Assembly: GCA_019352035.1 (NCBI GenBank)
Contig: JABBNZ010000006.1
Span: forward strand, 8,052 to 72,051
Direction of reading: 5' to 3'
Length of the DNA stretch: 64,000 nt
From: Pseudomonadota bacterium
Lineage (GTDB): Bacteria > Pseudomonadota > Gammaproteobacteria > Steroidobacterales > Steroidobacteraceae
Shown here: positions 44,248 to 53,994 of the stretch, piece after piece
How positions within the stretch are numbered: the first letter of the stretch is position 1
Layout: every line of letters begins with the position of its first letter
The notes under the pieces: model-generated
The model's input: the letters and a program-made list of their open reading frames with translations, nothing else
Database searches by the model: none
Told to the model about the DNA's origin: nothing
Position numbers and translations under genes: made by a program

Positions 44248-44850
44248 ATGCCTATGCGCCCGACTACATTTACCTTAATCCGGCCGGCCCTCGCCCGCAC
44301 GGTCGTGGCGGTTCTCGCGACCCTGGCTGCCGCGGGGCTGGCTTGCGCTGCCGCGCTGGCGGGCAACGGCACCACGACCGTCTACAAGTGGATCGATGCC
44401 AGAGGGGTCGTCCACTACAGCGACCAGCCGCACGCCCACGCGCAGAAACTGGAAATCCAAGGCGCCCAGACTTTTGCGGCGCCGCCGACTCCCCCGACTT
44501 CCTCCGAGTACGCGCCGCAGGGGACCCAGGCTCCGAGTGCCGCGTATCGCACCTGCGAGATCGCCCAGCCCGGCGATCAGCAGATGTTGATGAACGTCTA
44601 CCGCGCGACCGTGGTCGTGCGGACCTCGCCCCCCCTGCGCCAGGGCGACGACATCCGCCTCTTCGTCGACGGCAAGCAGGTTCCGGGCTCCGGCACCACG
44701 TACACCGTCCCCGTCTTTCGTGGCCAGCACTCCGCGCAAGCCATGATCGAGGACAGTACCGGGCAGATCATCTGCGAGACGAGCACGATCACCTTCTACG
44801 TGCACCAGCCCTCGATCCAAAATCCGCACAATCCCGTCCGTCCGCACTAG
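44248..44850 (+). CDS. DUF4124 domain-containing exported protein
   Basis: TVYKWIDARGVVHYSDQPHAHAQ motif after signal peptide; located between glnA and ntrBC. Confidence 0.85.
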   Translation: MPMRPTTFTLIRPALARTVVAVLATLAAAGLACAAALAGNGTTTVYKWIDARGVVHYSDQPHAHAQKLEIQGAQTFAAPPTPPTSSEYAPQGTQAPSAAYRTCEIAQPGDQQMLMNVYRATVVVRTSPPLRQGDDIRLFVDGKQVPGSGTTYTVPVFRGQHSAQAMIEDSTGQIICETSTITFYVHQPSIQNPHNPVRPH

Positions 44851-44912
44851 CTGCGGCCGCGCGGCGGCCCGGGAGGAGCGAGGCCCGGGACGGGCCGAGC
44901 AAATCACTGGCT

Positions 44913-45070
44913 TTCCGCGCGGAGCAGGAAAGCGGGAGCGCGGAAGGCTTTTGCGCCGGCCTTCAGGGGCTCGCCGCGTGCGGCGAACGGCCGCGCGGGA
45001 CCGCGCGGGCCTCTGAGACCCGCGGCCCCGAAGTCGCAAGCGGCACCGGGAGGCGGTGCCCTGCCGTCAG
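44913..45070 (+). other. Cluster of strong hairpins upstream of ntrB
   Basis: TTCCGCGC...GCGCGGAA; GGCACCG-ggagg-CGGTGCC; further GC-rich stems (CCGCGCGG repeats). Confidence 0.4.
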
Positions 45071-45156
45071 GGAGGGCCATGGCGGCGCGCCCGCGGGCGT
45101 TCCCGGAAAATGCCGGTCGAGCGAGACTCCGGAGACCGAAACGAGAGGGACCGGCC

Positions 45157-46247
45157 ATGGCCGCTGAGTACCCCATCCCCTCGGCCCTGTCCCACTTCGA
45201 CCCGGCTGATCTGTTAGATGCACTCTCCACAGGCATCATCGTCCTGGACGCGCAACTCTGCGCCATCTACGCCAACGTCGCCGCCCAGGATCTGCTCGCC
45301 TTCAGCCTCAACAAAGCGCGCGGCCGCCCCTTCCCGGACTTCCTGGTGGACGGCAACGGCCTCACCGCCATCCTCCGCCGTGCGCTCGAAGCCGGCGAAG
45401 GCATCGCCGACCGCGAGCTCACCGTCCGCCCCGCCGGCACCCCCCGCGAGCCGCGCACGCTGGACGTCACCATCACCCCGCTCGAAGGCCAGGTGACCGG
45501 AACCCACCTGCTCCTGGAGCTGGCCGACACCACCCAACGCCAGCGCATCTCCCGCGAGAACGATCTGCTCGCGCGCCTCGACGGCAGCCGCCTCATGGTC
45601 CGCCAGCTCGCCCATGAGATCAAAAATCCGCTCGGCGGCCTGCGCGGCGCCGCCCAGCTCCTCGAGCGCGAGCTGCAAGGCGCCTCGCTGAAGGAATACA
45701 CCCGGGTCATCATCGGGGAGGCCGACCGCCTGGCGGCGCTGGTCGACTCCATGGCGGGCCCGAAGCGCGTGCCGCAGAAGTCGCTGATCAACGTGCACGA
45801 AGTCTGCGAGCACGTGTATCACCTGCTGCGCGCGGAGGCGGGCGCGGCGATCAACATCGAGCGCGACTACGACCCCAGCCTGCCGAACGCCATGCTCGAC
45901 CGCCACCAGATCATCCAGGCGCTGCTCAACGTGGCCCGCAACGCCTTGCAGGCGCTGGGCGCCCGCGGCCGCATCGTGCTGCGCACCCGCGCGCTCTCCA
46001 ATGTCAGCATCGGCCTGGCGCGCCATCGCCTCGTGGCCAGCGTCCAGGTGGAGGACGACGGCCCGGGCGTCCCCGAGGATCTGCGCTCCAGCATCTTCTA
46101 TCCTCTGGTCACCGGCCGGCCCGGCGGCAGCGGTCTCGGTCTCGCGGTCGCGCAGGAGCTGGTGTCCCGCAACGGCGGCCTCATCGAATTCGAGAGCGAG
46201 TCGGGAAGGACCGTGTTCACACTGCTGCTGCCGATGGGAGACGCCGC

Positions 46248-46251
<4 letters not shown>
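45157..46251 (+). CDS. glnL: Nitrogen regulation sensor kinase NtrB (GlnL)
   Basis: PAS-like N-terminus, RQLAHEIKNPLGGLRGAAQLLERE H-box, DDGPGVPEDLR, GGSGLGLAVAQELV. Confidence 0.92.
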
Positions 46252-47690
<1,439 letters not shown>

Positions 47691-47702
47691 CCCGCCCCCG
47701 GG

Positions 47703-48683
47703 TTACCCCGATACCGGCGCGTCCTGCGTTTCCCGGCTGGTGCGCAGGCTCCCGACGAGCTCGCCGACGCTCTCGAAGCCGTTCTCGCGCAGGTACTCCG
47801 CGATTCCCTCGTTCACCTTCCTGCAAACGAAGGGATCGTAGAAGAGCGCCGTCCCGATACCGACCGCCGAGGCGCCGGCAATCAGGAATTCCACGGCATC
47901 GGTCGCCGTGGTGATGCCGCCCTGCCCGATGATGGGCACTCCGTGCGGCTTCGCCACCTCGTACACCTGGTGGACCTTGAGCAGCGCGATCGGCTTGATC
48001 GCAGGGCCGGAGAGGCCTCCCTGGACGTTGCCGATGACGGGCCGGCGCGTCCGCGCATCGATGGCCATGCCCATCATCGTGTTGATCACCGACAGCGCAT
48101 CGGTCCCGGCCTCGATGCATCGCCGCGCATTCTCGCGGATGTCGGTCTGGTTGGGTGAGAGCTTGGTGATGAGGGGCTTCTTCGTCGCGCGGCGGCAGGC
48201 CTCGACCACCTGCGCGGACATCTCAGGATAGTTGCCGAACGCCACGCCGCCCTCCTTCACGTTGGGGCAGGAGATGTTGATCTCGATGGCGTCGATGGGC
48301 GACTGGTCGAACAGGCGCGTGACCTCGGCGTACTCCTCCACCGTGGAGCCGGAGACATTGGCGATGAAGCGCGTCTCGGTGAAATCGAGCTGCGGCAGGA
48401 TGCGGCGCACCACGTGCGCCGCGCCCGGGTTCTGCAGGCCGATGGCATTCAACATCCCGGCGGGCGTCTCATACACACGGTGAGGCGGATTGCCGAGCCG
48501 CGCGGCGAGGGTCGTGCCCTTCAGCACCACCGCGCCCGCATCGCGGTTGGAGAAACCCTCGATCCGCGTGTACTCCTCGCCGAAGCCGACGCAGCCGGAG
48601 AGCAGCACGATGGGCGAGGCGAGCTCCAGTCCGCAGAACTTCAGGCGCAGCGCGCCCGCAGAGCCATTCGTGTCGTGGGTCAT
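47703..48683 (-). CDS. pyrD: Dihydroorotate dehydrogenase, class 1B catalytic subunit-like
   Basis: NISCPNVKEGGVAFG with catalytic Cys; GLQNPGAAHV; IGQGGITTATDAVEFLIAGASAVGIGTALF. Confidence 0.88.
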   Translation of the reverse strand: MTHDTNGSAGALRLKFCGLELASPIVLLSGCVGFGEEYTRIEGFSNRDAGAVVLKGTTLAARLGNPPHRVYETPAGMLNAIGLQNPGAAHVVRRILPQLDFTETRFIANVSGSTVEEYAEVTRLFDQSPIDAIEINISCPNVKEGGVAFGNYPEMSAQVVEACRRATKKPLITKLSPNQTDIRENARRCIEAGTDALSVINTMMGMAIDARTRRPVIGNVQGGLSGPAIKPIALLKVHQVYEVAKPHGVPIIGQGGITTATDAVEFLIAGASAVGIGTALFYDPFVCRKVNEGIAEYLRENGFESVGELVGSLRTSRETQDAPVSG

Positions 48684-48721
48684 GTCGGCACCTTAAAGCA
48701 CAGGCACATGGGCGCGCCCCA

Positions 48722-49099
48722 TCAAAGCTTGCGGACGTGGACGTCTACTCTGCCCCGCGGCCCGATCAGCCACGAGCCGAGCCAGCCCGTGATCCAGACG
48801 ATGAGCGCCGTCGCGAACGCCGACCAGAACCCGCCGTAGATGTGGAATCCGGGCAGCATCCACGCCACCAGCGCCACCATCGCCGTGTTGACGACAGCCA
48901 GGAAGAATCCGAGGCTGAGGATCGTGATCGGCAGGGTGAGGATCACCAGGACCGGCCGCACGACCGCATTGACGATCCCGAGCAGCAGTCCGGCGAGCAC
49001 CAGCGTCCCGGCGTTGTCGATGCGGATCCCATGGACCCATCGCGTCGCGACCCAGAGTCCGACTGCGCTGATCAGCGCCCGCAGCACGAAGCGCGTCAT
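48722..49099 (-). CDS. Phage holin family / small 4-TM membrane protein
   Basis: MTRFVLRALISAVGLWVATRWVHGI...GLLLGIVNAVVRPVLVILTLPITILSLGFFLAVVNTAM. Confidence 0.8.
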   Translation of the reverse strand: MTRFVLRALISAVGLWVATRWVHGIRIDNAGTLVLAGLLLGIVNAVVRPVLVILTLPITILSLGFFLAVVNTAMVALVAWMLPGFHIYGGFWSAFATALIVWITGWLGSWLIGPRGRVDVHVRKL

Positions 49100-49575
49100 G
49101 CTCCCTCCCGCCGCGCGAAGCCCTCGATCAAGGCCTTCAATCGGGTCATCGCCGCCTGCCAGCCGGTTCGCAGCCGCAGATACTGGGCGTCCCACTCCGG
49201 GCCGCCCGGCACGCCGGAGCCCAGGAGACGCAGAATGGTTCCACCCGTGCGGCCCGGCTCCAGGATGAAGTCGTCGATCAGCGCGCTGTCGGCGGGCGGC
49301 AGGGCCGAGCTCGGCAGGTAAATGAGCCGCATCCGGCGGCCAGGCTCGTAGACGTCGATGTGCGCCTCGAGCTCCGTGACCCGATCGACGCACGCGCGAA
49401 ACAGCCCTCCCGCCCGCGGGCGGATCTCGGCCCTCGGGGAGCACCACGTGCTCAGCTGCGCCGGATCGGTCAGCGCCCGCCAGACCGTCGGCACATCGAC
49501 CGCGAGGTCGATCCGGTGGGCATAGCCCCGAGTCTTCTCCTTCATGACCGGTAATTGTGCCTCAATCCGAACCAT
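49096..49575 (-). CDS. SRPBCC/AHSA1 family protein
   Basis: IDLAVDVPTVWRALTDPAQLSTWCSPRAEIRPRAGGLF. Confidence 0.8.
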   Translation of the reverse strand: MVRIEAQLPVMKEKTRGYAHRIDLAVDVPTVWRALTDPAQLSTWCSPRAEIRPRAGGLFRACVDRVTELEAHIDVYEPGRRMRLIYLPSSALPPADSALIDDFILEPGRTGGTILRLLGSGVPGGPEWDAQYLRLRTGWQAAMTRLKALIEGFARREGA

Positions 49576-49630
49576 CGTGGTCCGGCTGCGGTTACGCTAG
49601 ACACACGCGTCGCCTACTTCGGAGGTTCTC

Positions 49631-50026
49631 ATGGCCCTCGTCAACCTGATCGTGGCCCTCGCCCTGCTGCAGTTCTTCGCCTTCGCGACCGCGGTCGGCA
49701 ATGCCAGGGAGAAATACAAGGTCCCCGCCCCCGCGACCACCGGCAACGAGATGTTCGAGCGCCGCTTCCGGGTTCAGATGAACACGCTGGAGCTGCTCAT
49801 CATGTTCGTCCCGGCCATCTGGATGTTCGGCTTCTACGTCAATGCCCATGCCGCGGCAGGGCTCGGCGCGCTCTACATCATCGGGCGCTGCATCTATTAC
49901 TTTTCCTACGTGAAAGACCCGAGCAAGCGGTCCCTCGGCTTCGGACTGTCCGCCGGTCCCGTCGCGGTGCTCGTCATCGGCGCGCTCGTCGGCGCCGCCG
50001 CCGGTGTCATTCACGGCCTCCGCTGA
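49631..50026 (+). CDS. MAPEG family membrane protein
   Basis: FERRFRVQMNTLELLIMFVPAIWMFG; YVKDPSKRSLGFGLS. Confidence 0.88.
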   Translation: MALVNLIVALALLQFFAFATAVGNAREKYKVPAPATTGNEMFERRFRVQMNTLELLIMFVPAIWMFGFYVNAHAAAGLGALYIIGRCIYYFSYVKDPSKRSLGFGLSAGPVAVLVIGALVGAAAGVIHGLR

Positions 50027-50036
50027 TCCGGGCGAT

Positions 50037-51056
50037 TCAGTCCGACTCGGATTTGATGGGCCGGGTCATGAGCATCCGCACCGCGTCCCGCGCCGCGACG
50101 TGCTCGTAGAGCACCTGGTAAACCCCCTCGCAGAGCGGCATCTCCACCCCCGCGCGTGCGGCGACCCCATGCAGCGCCTTGGCTGCGGGGTATCCCTCCA
50201 CCACCTGCCCGATGTCCGCGAGCGCCTGGCTCGGCGTCTTGCCTGCCGCCAGCTCCAGGCCGAAGCGCCGGTTGCGCGACTGATCGTCCGTGCACGTGAG
50301 CACCAGGTCCCCCAGGCCCGCCAATCCCATGAACGTGTCGCGCTGCGCGCCGAGCGCCACTCCGAGCCGCATCATCTCCGCCAGGCCGCGCGTGATCAGC
50401 GCCACTCGAGTGTTGGCGCCGAAGCCGAGTCCGTCGGACAAGCCGGCCCCCACGGCCAACACGTTCTTCACGGCGCCGCCGACCTCGACACCGACGATAT
50501 CCGTCGATGTATAGGCGCGGAACTGCGAGGAGGAGAGATCCTGCGCCAGGCTCTTGGCGAACGCGGCATCGGACGACGCTATCGTCATTGCCGTAGGCAG
50601 GCCTGCGCCGACCTCGCGTGCGAAGGTCGGTCCCGAGAGCACGGCCAAGGCCCGCTGGGGGCCGAGGATTTCGCGGGCCACCTGGTGGGGCAGCAGCCCG
50701 GAGGGAAGCTCGAACCCCTTGGTCGCCCAGGCGAGCCGCATTTGCGGCGAAAGAAGCGGCTTGATCTGCCCGAGCAACGGGCGCAAGGCGTGGCTGGGCA
50801 CGGCGATGAGTACGTCGCACGTGCCGCGCAGCGCCTCCACCAGCTCGGGCTCCACGGCCAGCGCCGGCGGGAACGCGCCCGCGGCAAGGTAGCGGTCGTT
50901 ACGCCGCTCCCGCGCCATGGCCGCCAGGCGCTCGCGGTCGCGGCCCCATAGCCGTGTGGGCCGGCCGCTGCGCGCGAACTGGATGGCGAGCGCCGTTCCC
51001 CAGGAGCCCGCGCCCAGCACGGTTACGTGCGAGTCCCTCCGGGCGATGACGCTCAT
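50037..51056 (-). CDS. gpsA: Glycerol-3-phosphate dehydrogenase [NAD(P)+]
   Basis: VTVLGAGSWGTALAIQFARSGRPTRLWGRD; GLAGLGDLVLTCTDDQSRNRRFG. Confidence 0.95.
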   Translation of the reverse strand: MSVIARRDSHVTVLGAGSWGTALAIQFARSGRPTRLWGRDRERLAAMARERRNDRYLAAGAFPPALAVEPELVEALRGTCDVLIAVPSHALRPLLGQIKPLLSPQMRLAWATKGFELPSGLLPHQVAREILGPQRALAVLSGPTFAREVGAGLPTAMTIASSDAAFAKSLAQDLSSSQFRAYTSTDIVGVEVGGAVKNVLAVGAGLSDGLGFGANTRVALITRGLAEMMRLGVALGAQRDTFMGLAGLGDLVLTCTDDQSRNRRFGLELAAGKTPSQALADIGQVVEGYPAAKALHGVAARAGVEMPLCEGVYQVLYEHVAARDAVRMLMTRPIKSESD

Positions 51057-51081
51057 GACCTCACCTTGCCGGTTAGTGCCC

Positions 51082-51255
51082 GTCGACGCATGTCGAGCCC
51101 GAATCACAAAGCCGCACGCGAGCACGCCCCAAGGCGCAGGGGCGAGGCGGGGCTTTCGCCGCAGCACTGCTTCGCTCCGCCGAGCGAGCCGCGCTCAAAA
51201 GCCACGCCTTTTGCTCGAGGCGCGCTGGGCCGGGCACGAGCCCGGATCCAGCGCT
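51082..51255 (+). repeat. Extragenic palindromic element, copy 5 (full length)
   Basis: GTCGACGCATGTCGAGCCCGAATCAC ... CGCTGGGCCGGGCACGAGCCCGGATCCAGCGC; reverse-oriented homologue of 18030-18235. Confidence 0.75.
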
Positions 51256-51261
51256 TCAAAA

Positions 51262-51735
51262 CTAGTTCGTCTGCCCGGGCGGCTGGTTCTGGTTGGCCGC
51301 GTAGAGCGCGTCGAAGTTGACGGGCGGCAGCAGAAACTGCGGAAATCCGCCCTGAGTCACCAGATGCGAGACGGCGGCGCGCGCATAGGGGAACAGGACT
51401 CCCGGGCAGACGCTGCCGATGGCGCGCTTCGCGTCCTCCTCCGACAGGTTCCGCATCAAGAAGATGCCCGCCTGCTTGACCTCCACCAGGAAGATGGTGG
51501 CATCGTTCTGCTTCGCGGAGACGGTCACCGTCAGGACGATCTCACGCACGTCGGCGGCGAGCGCCGCGGCGCCCGTCTGCAGATCCAGGTTGATCTGAGG
51601 ATTCCAGTTGCCGTCCACGCGCGGGCCGTTCGGCGCCTCGTAGGAGCAATCCTTCAGGTACACGCTCTGCAGGGCGAGGACCGGGTCATTGGTGGCCTCG
51701 GGCGCCGGCGCGATGCCGGCAGCTTCATTCGTCAT
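51262..51735 (-). CDS. secB: Protein-export chaperone SecB
   Basis: DPVLALQSVYLKDCSYEAPNGP; FPYARAAVSHLVTQGGFPQFLLPPVNFDALYA. Confidence 0.95.
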   Translation of the reverse strand: MTNEAAGIAPAPEATNDPVLALQSVYLKDCSYEAPNGPRVDGNWNPQINLDLQTGAAALAADVREIVLTVTVSAKQNDATIFLVEVKQAGIFLMRNLSEEDAKRAIGSVCPGVLFPYARAAVSHLVTQGGFPQFLLPPVNFDALYAANQNQPPGQTN

Positions 51736-51738
51736 CTG

Positions 51739-52056
51739 TCACACTCCAATCTGCAAAAGTTTGTCGAGGCCTCCGCGGGCCTCGAGATCGTGGAGATCGT
51801 CGCACCCGCCGACGTGCGTCTCGCCGATGAAGATCTGCGGCACCGTGTGCCGCCCGCTGCGGGATATCATCTCCGTCCGGGCCGCGGGCATGGTCTCGAT
51901 GTCGATCTCCTCGAGCTCGACGCCTTTGTGCTCCAGCAGTTGCCGCGCGCGCGCGCAGTACGGACACCAGCTCGTGGCGTACATCACCACCTTCGGACGG
52001 TTGCGAGGCTCCGTCCCTGCGCCCTCTGAGCCCCGCATCCGCGGGTCGATACTCAT
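51739..52056 (-). CDS. grxC: Glutaredoxin 3
   Basis: VVMYATSWCPYCARARQLLEHKGVELEEIDI; TVPQIFIGETHVGGCDDL. Confidence 0.93.
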   Translation of the reverse strand: MSIDPRMRGSEGAGTEPRNRPKVVMYATSWCPYCARARQLLEHKGVELEEIDIETMPAARTEMISRSGRHTVPQIFIGETHVGGCDDLHDLEARGGLDKLLQIGV

Positions 52057-52070
52057 TGGGAAATCCCTTC

Positions 52071-52192
52071 GGGCCGGCTGCCGCCGTGCATGATCGTTCC
52101 CGACGATTTTGTGCTCGGCCCATCCTGGGCCTCGCCGCTTCGCGGCCGGCTGCCGCCGTCCAAAATCGTTCCTGACGATTTTGTCATCCGGC
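52071..52192 (-). repeat. Tandem ~43-bp repeat carrying hairpins in yibN-grxC spacer
   Basis: GGCCGGCTGCCGCCGT..ATCGTTCC.GACGATTTTGT twice, 71 bp apart; second copy has 9-bp stem CAAAATCGT-N5-ACGATTTTG. Confidence 0.75.
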
Positions 52193-52621
52193 CGCCTTCG
52201 AGCCTTTCTCGAGCGGCAGGTTGTCCGAGCGCCAGGCCGCGAGGCCGCCGCGCAGGTTGAACGCCTGCGTGAACCCCTGAGTCTTCAGCTGCCGGGCGGC
52301 CGATGTTCCCAGCGAGCCCGTCTCGTCATAGACGATGAGCGGCTTCTGGACATACTTCTTCAGCGTCTCGCCAGCCTTCAGGATCTGCTCCCCGTCCATG
52401 CGCCGGGCGCCGGAGAGGTGACCGGCGGCATACTGCTCGGCGGGCCGAAGGTCGATGATCACCGCGCCGCGATTCATCAAACGGATCGCATCCTGCGGCG
52501 AGATCGCGCTGAAACTTTCCGCGCGCGCGCGCATCTCGAACACAATGGCCAGCACCAGCACGACGACGGTCGCGGCGACGAGCCAATGATTCACCTGGAT
52601 GTATTGAGCGAGACGGTCCAT
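52184..52621 (-). CDS. Rhodanese-like membrane-anchored protein (YibN-like)
   Basis: N-terminal TM, then DLRPAEQYAAGHLSGARRM; active-site position VYDETGSLG lacks Cys; neighbours as for yibN. Confidence 0.85.
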   Translation of the reverse strand: MDRLAQYIQVNHWLVAATVVVLVLAIVFEMRARAESFSAISPQDAIRLMNRGAVIIDLRPAEQYAAGHLSGARRMDGEQILKAGETLKKYVQKPLIVYDETGSLGTSAARQLKTQGFTQAFNLRGGLAAWRSDNLPLEKGSKAAG

Positions 52622-52679
52622 GCGGAAGGCACCCGACGACAGCGCCGGCCATAAAAAGGGCGCGCATTATAGCGCTCAA

Positions 52680-53858
52680 ATGCGACTCCTCCGCATCCTC
52701 GGCATCGGGCTGATCACGCCCGTCCTTCTCCATGCGCTCGCCGCTGCCCCGGCGGCAGCGGCGCCGCTCGAGCGCTCCCACGTCAATGCGACCCAGGCGC
52801 AGGCGCAGCTCTCGGCGGTCCGCAATCAGATCGCGCGCATCGCCCGGCAGGTGAGCCGGGGCCAGGCGGAGCGGGACCGCCTCACCCGCCAGCTTCGGGC
52901 GACGGAAGAATCCGTCGGCAAGGCACGGGCCGCACTGGATGCGCTGCGTCAGCAGCGCATGGCCACGGCCGCGCGGCGGGCGCGGCTGAAGGCCCGCAAG
53001 CAGCAGCGCGAGGCCGATCTCGCGCGCAAGCGCAAGGCGCTCGCGGGGCAGCTGCGTGCCGCCTATCTCATCGGGCGGCAAGAGCCGCTGAAGCTCCTTC
53101 TCAACCAAGGCGACCCGGCCCGGGCCGGCCGGATGTTCGTCTACTACAGCTATTTCAGCCGCGCGCGGGCGCTGCAGATCCAGGCCATCGAGGCGGATCT
53201 GCAGCAGATCGGGCAGTTCGATGTCCAGCTGCAGGCGCAGGATGCCAAGCTCGCCGGCCTGCAGCAGGCGCAGCAGGCCCAGGTCTCGACCCTGCAGCAG
53301 GCTCGCACCCACCGCCTGCAGGTGCTGGCGAGCATCTCCGCCCAGACCCGGACCCGCGCTGCGCGGCTCGCCCTCCTGCGGCGGCAGCAGCATGGCCTCG
53401 AGTCGCTGCTGGCGCGGCTGCGTCGGGCCACGGCGAGCCTGCCGGAGGCGGAGCTGGGTAATTATCCCTTCGGCCGCCTTCGCGGCCGACTGCTGCGGCC
53501 GGTGGCCGGCAGGATCATCGCCAGCTACGGCCAGGTGCGTGCCGGAGGCCTGAGGTGGCAGGGCGATCTCTTCGCCACGGCGCGCGATGCGCCCGTGCAC
53601 GCCGTGTCGCAGGGACGGGTCATCTATGCCGACTGGCTCGCCGGCCTGGGCCTCCTCATCATCATCGATCATGGCGGGGGCTTCATGAGCCTCTATGGGC
53701 ACAATGCCCGCCTGTACGAGTCGGTCGGCCAGCACGTCGCCGCCGGCCAGACGATCGCGCAGGCCGGTGACAGCGGCGGCAGCGCCCGGCCGGAGCTCTA
53801 TTTCGAGATCCGCAAGGACGGCGAGCCGCTCAACCCTCAGATATGGCTGAGGCATTGA
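52680..53858 (+). CDS. envC: Murein hydrolase activator EnvC
   Basis: Signal peptide, long coiled coil, degenerate LytM domain (GLLIIIDHGGGFMSLYGHNARL...ELYFEIRKDGEPLNPQIWL). Confidence 0.9.
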   Translation: MRLLRILGIGLITPVLLHALAAAPAAAAPLERSHVNATQAQAQLSAVRNQIARIARQVSRGQAERDRLTRQLRATEESVGKARAALDALRQQRMATAARRARLKARKQQREADLARKRKALAGQLRAAYLIGRQEPLKLLLNQGDPARAGRMFVYYSYFSRARALQIQAIEADLQQIGQFDVQLQAQDAKLAGLQQAQQAQVSTLQQARTHRLQVLASISAQTRTRAARLALLRRQQHGLESLLARLRRATASLPEAELGNYPFGRLRGRLLRPVAGRIIASYGQVRAGGLRWQGDLFATARDAPVHAVSQGRVIYADWLAGLGLLIIIDHGGGFMSLYGHNARLYESVGQHVAAGQTIAQAGDSGGSARPELYFEIRKDGEPLNPQIWLRH

Positions 53859-53994
53859 ACTTGTGAGCGGCTTCAAGCTTTGAATTCGCGGGCGGCGCCC
53901 TTTTGGGCGAACCGCCAACTCGCGCAAGGCCGGCAAGTCCCTCCGGAGGCGACAGTGGCCGCCATTTCTCAAGATCGAAGATGGCTGCCGCGGC

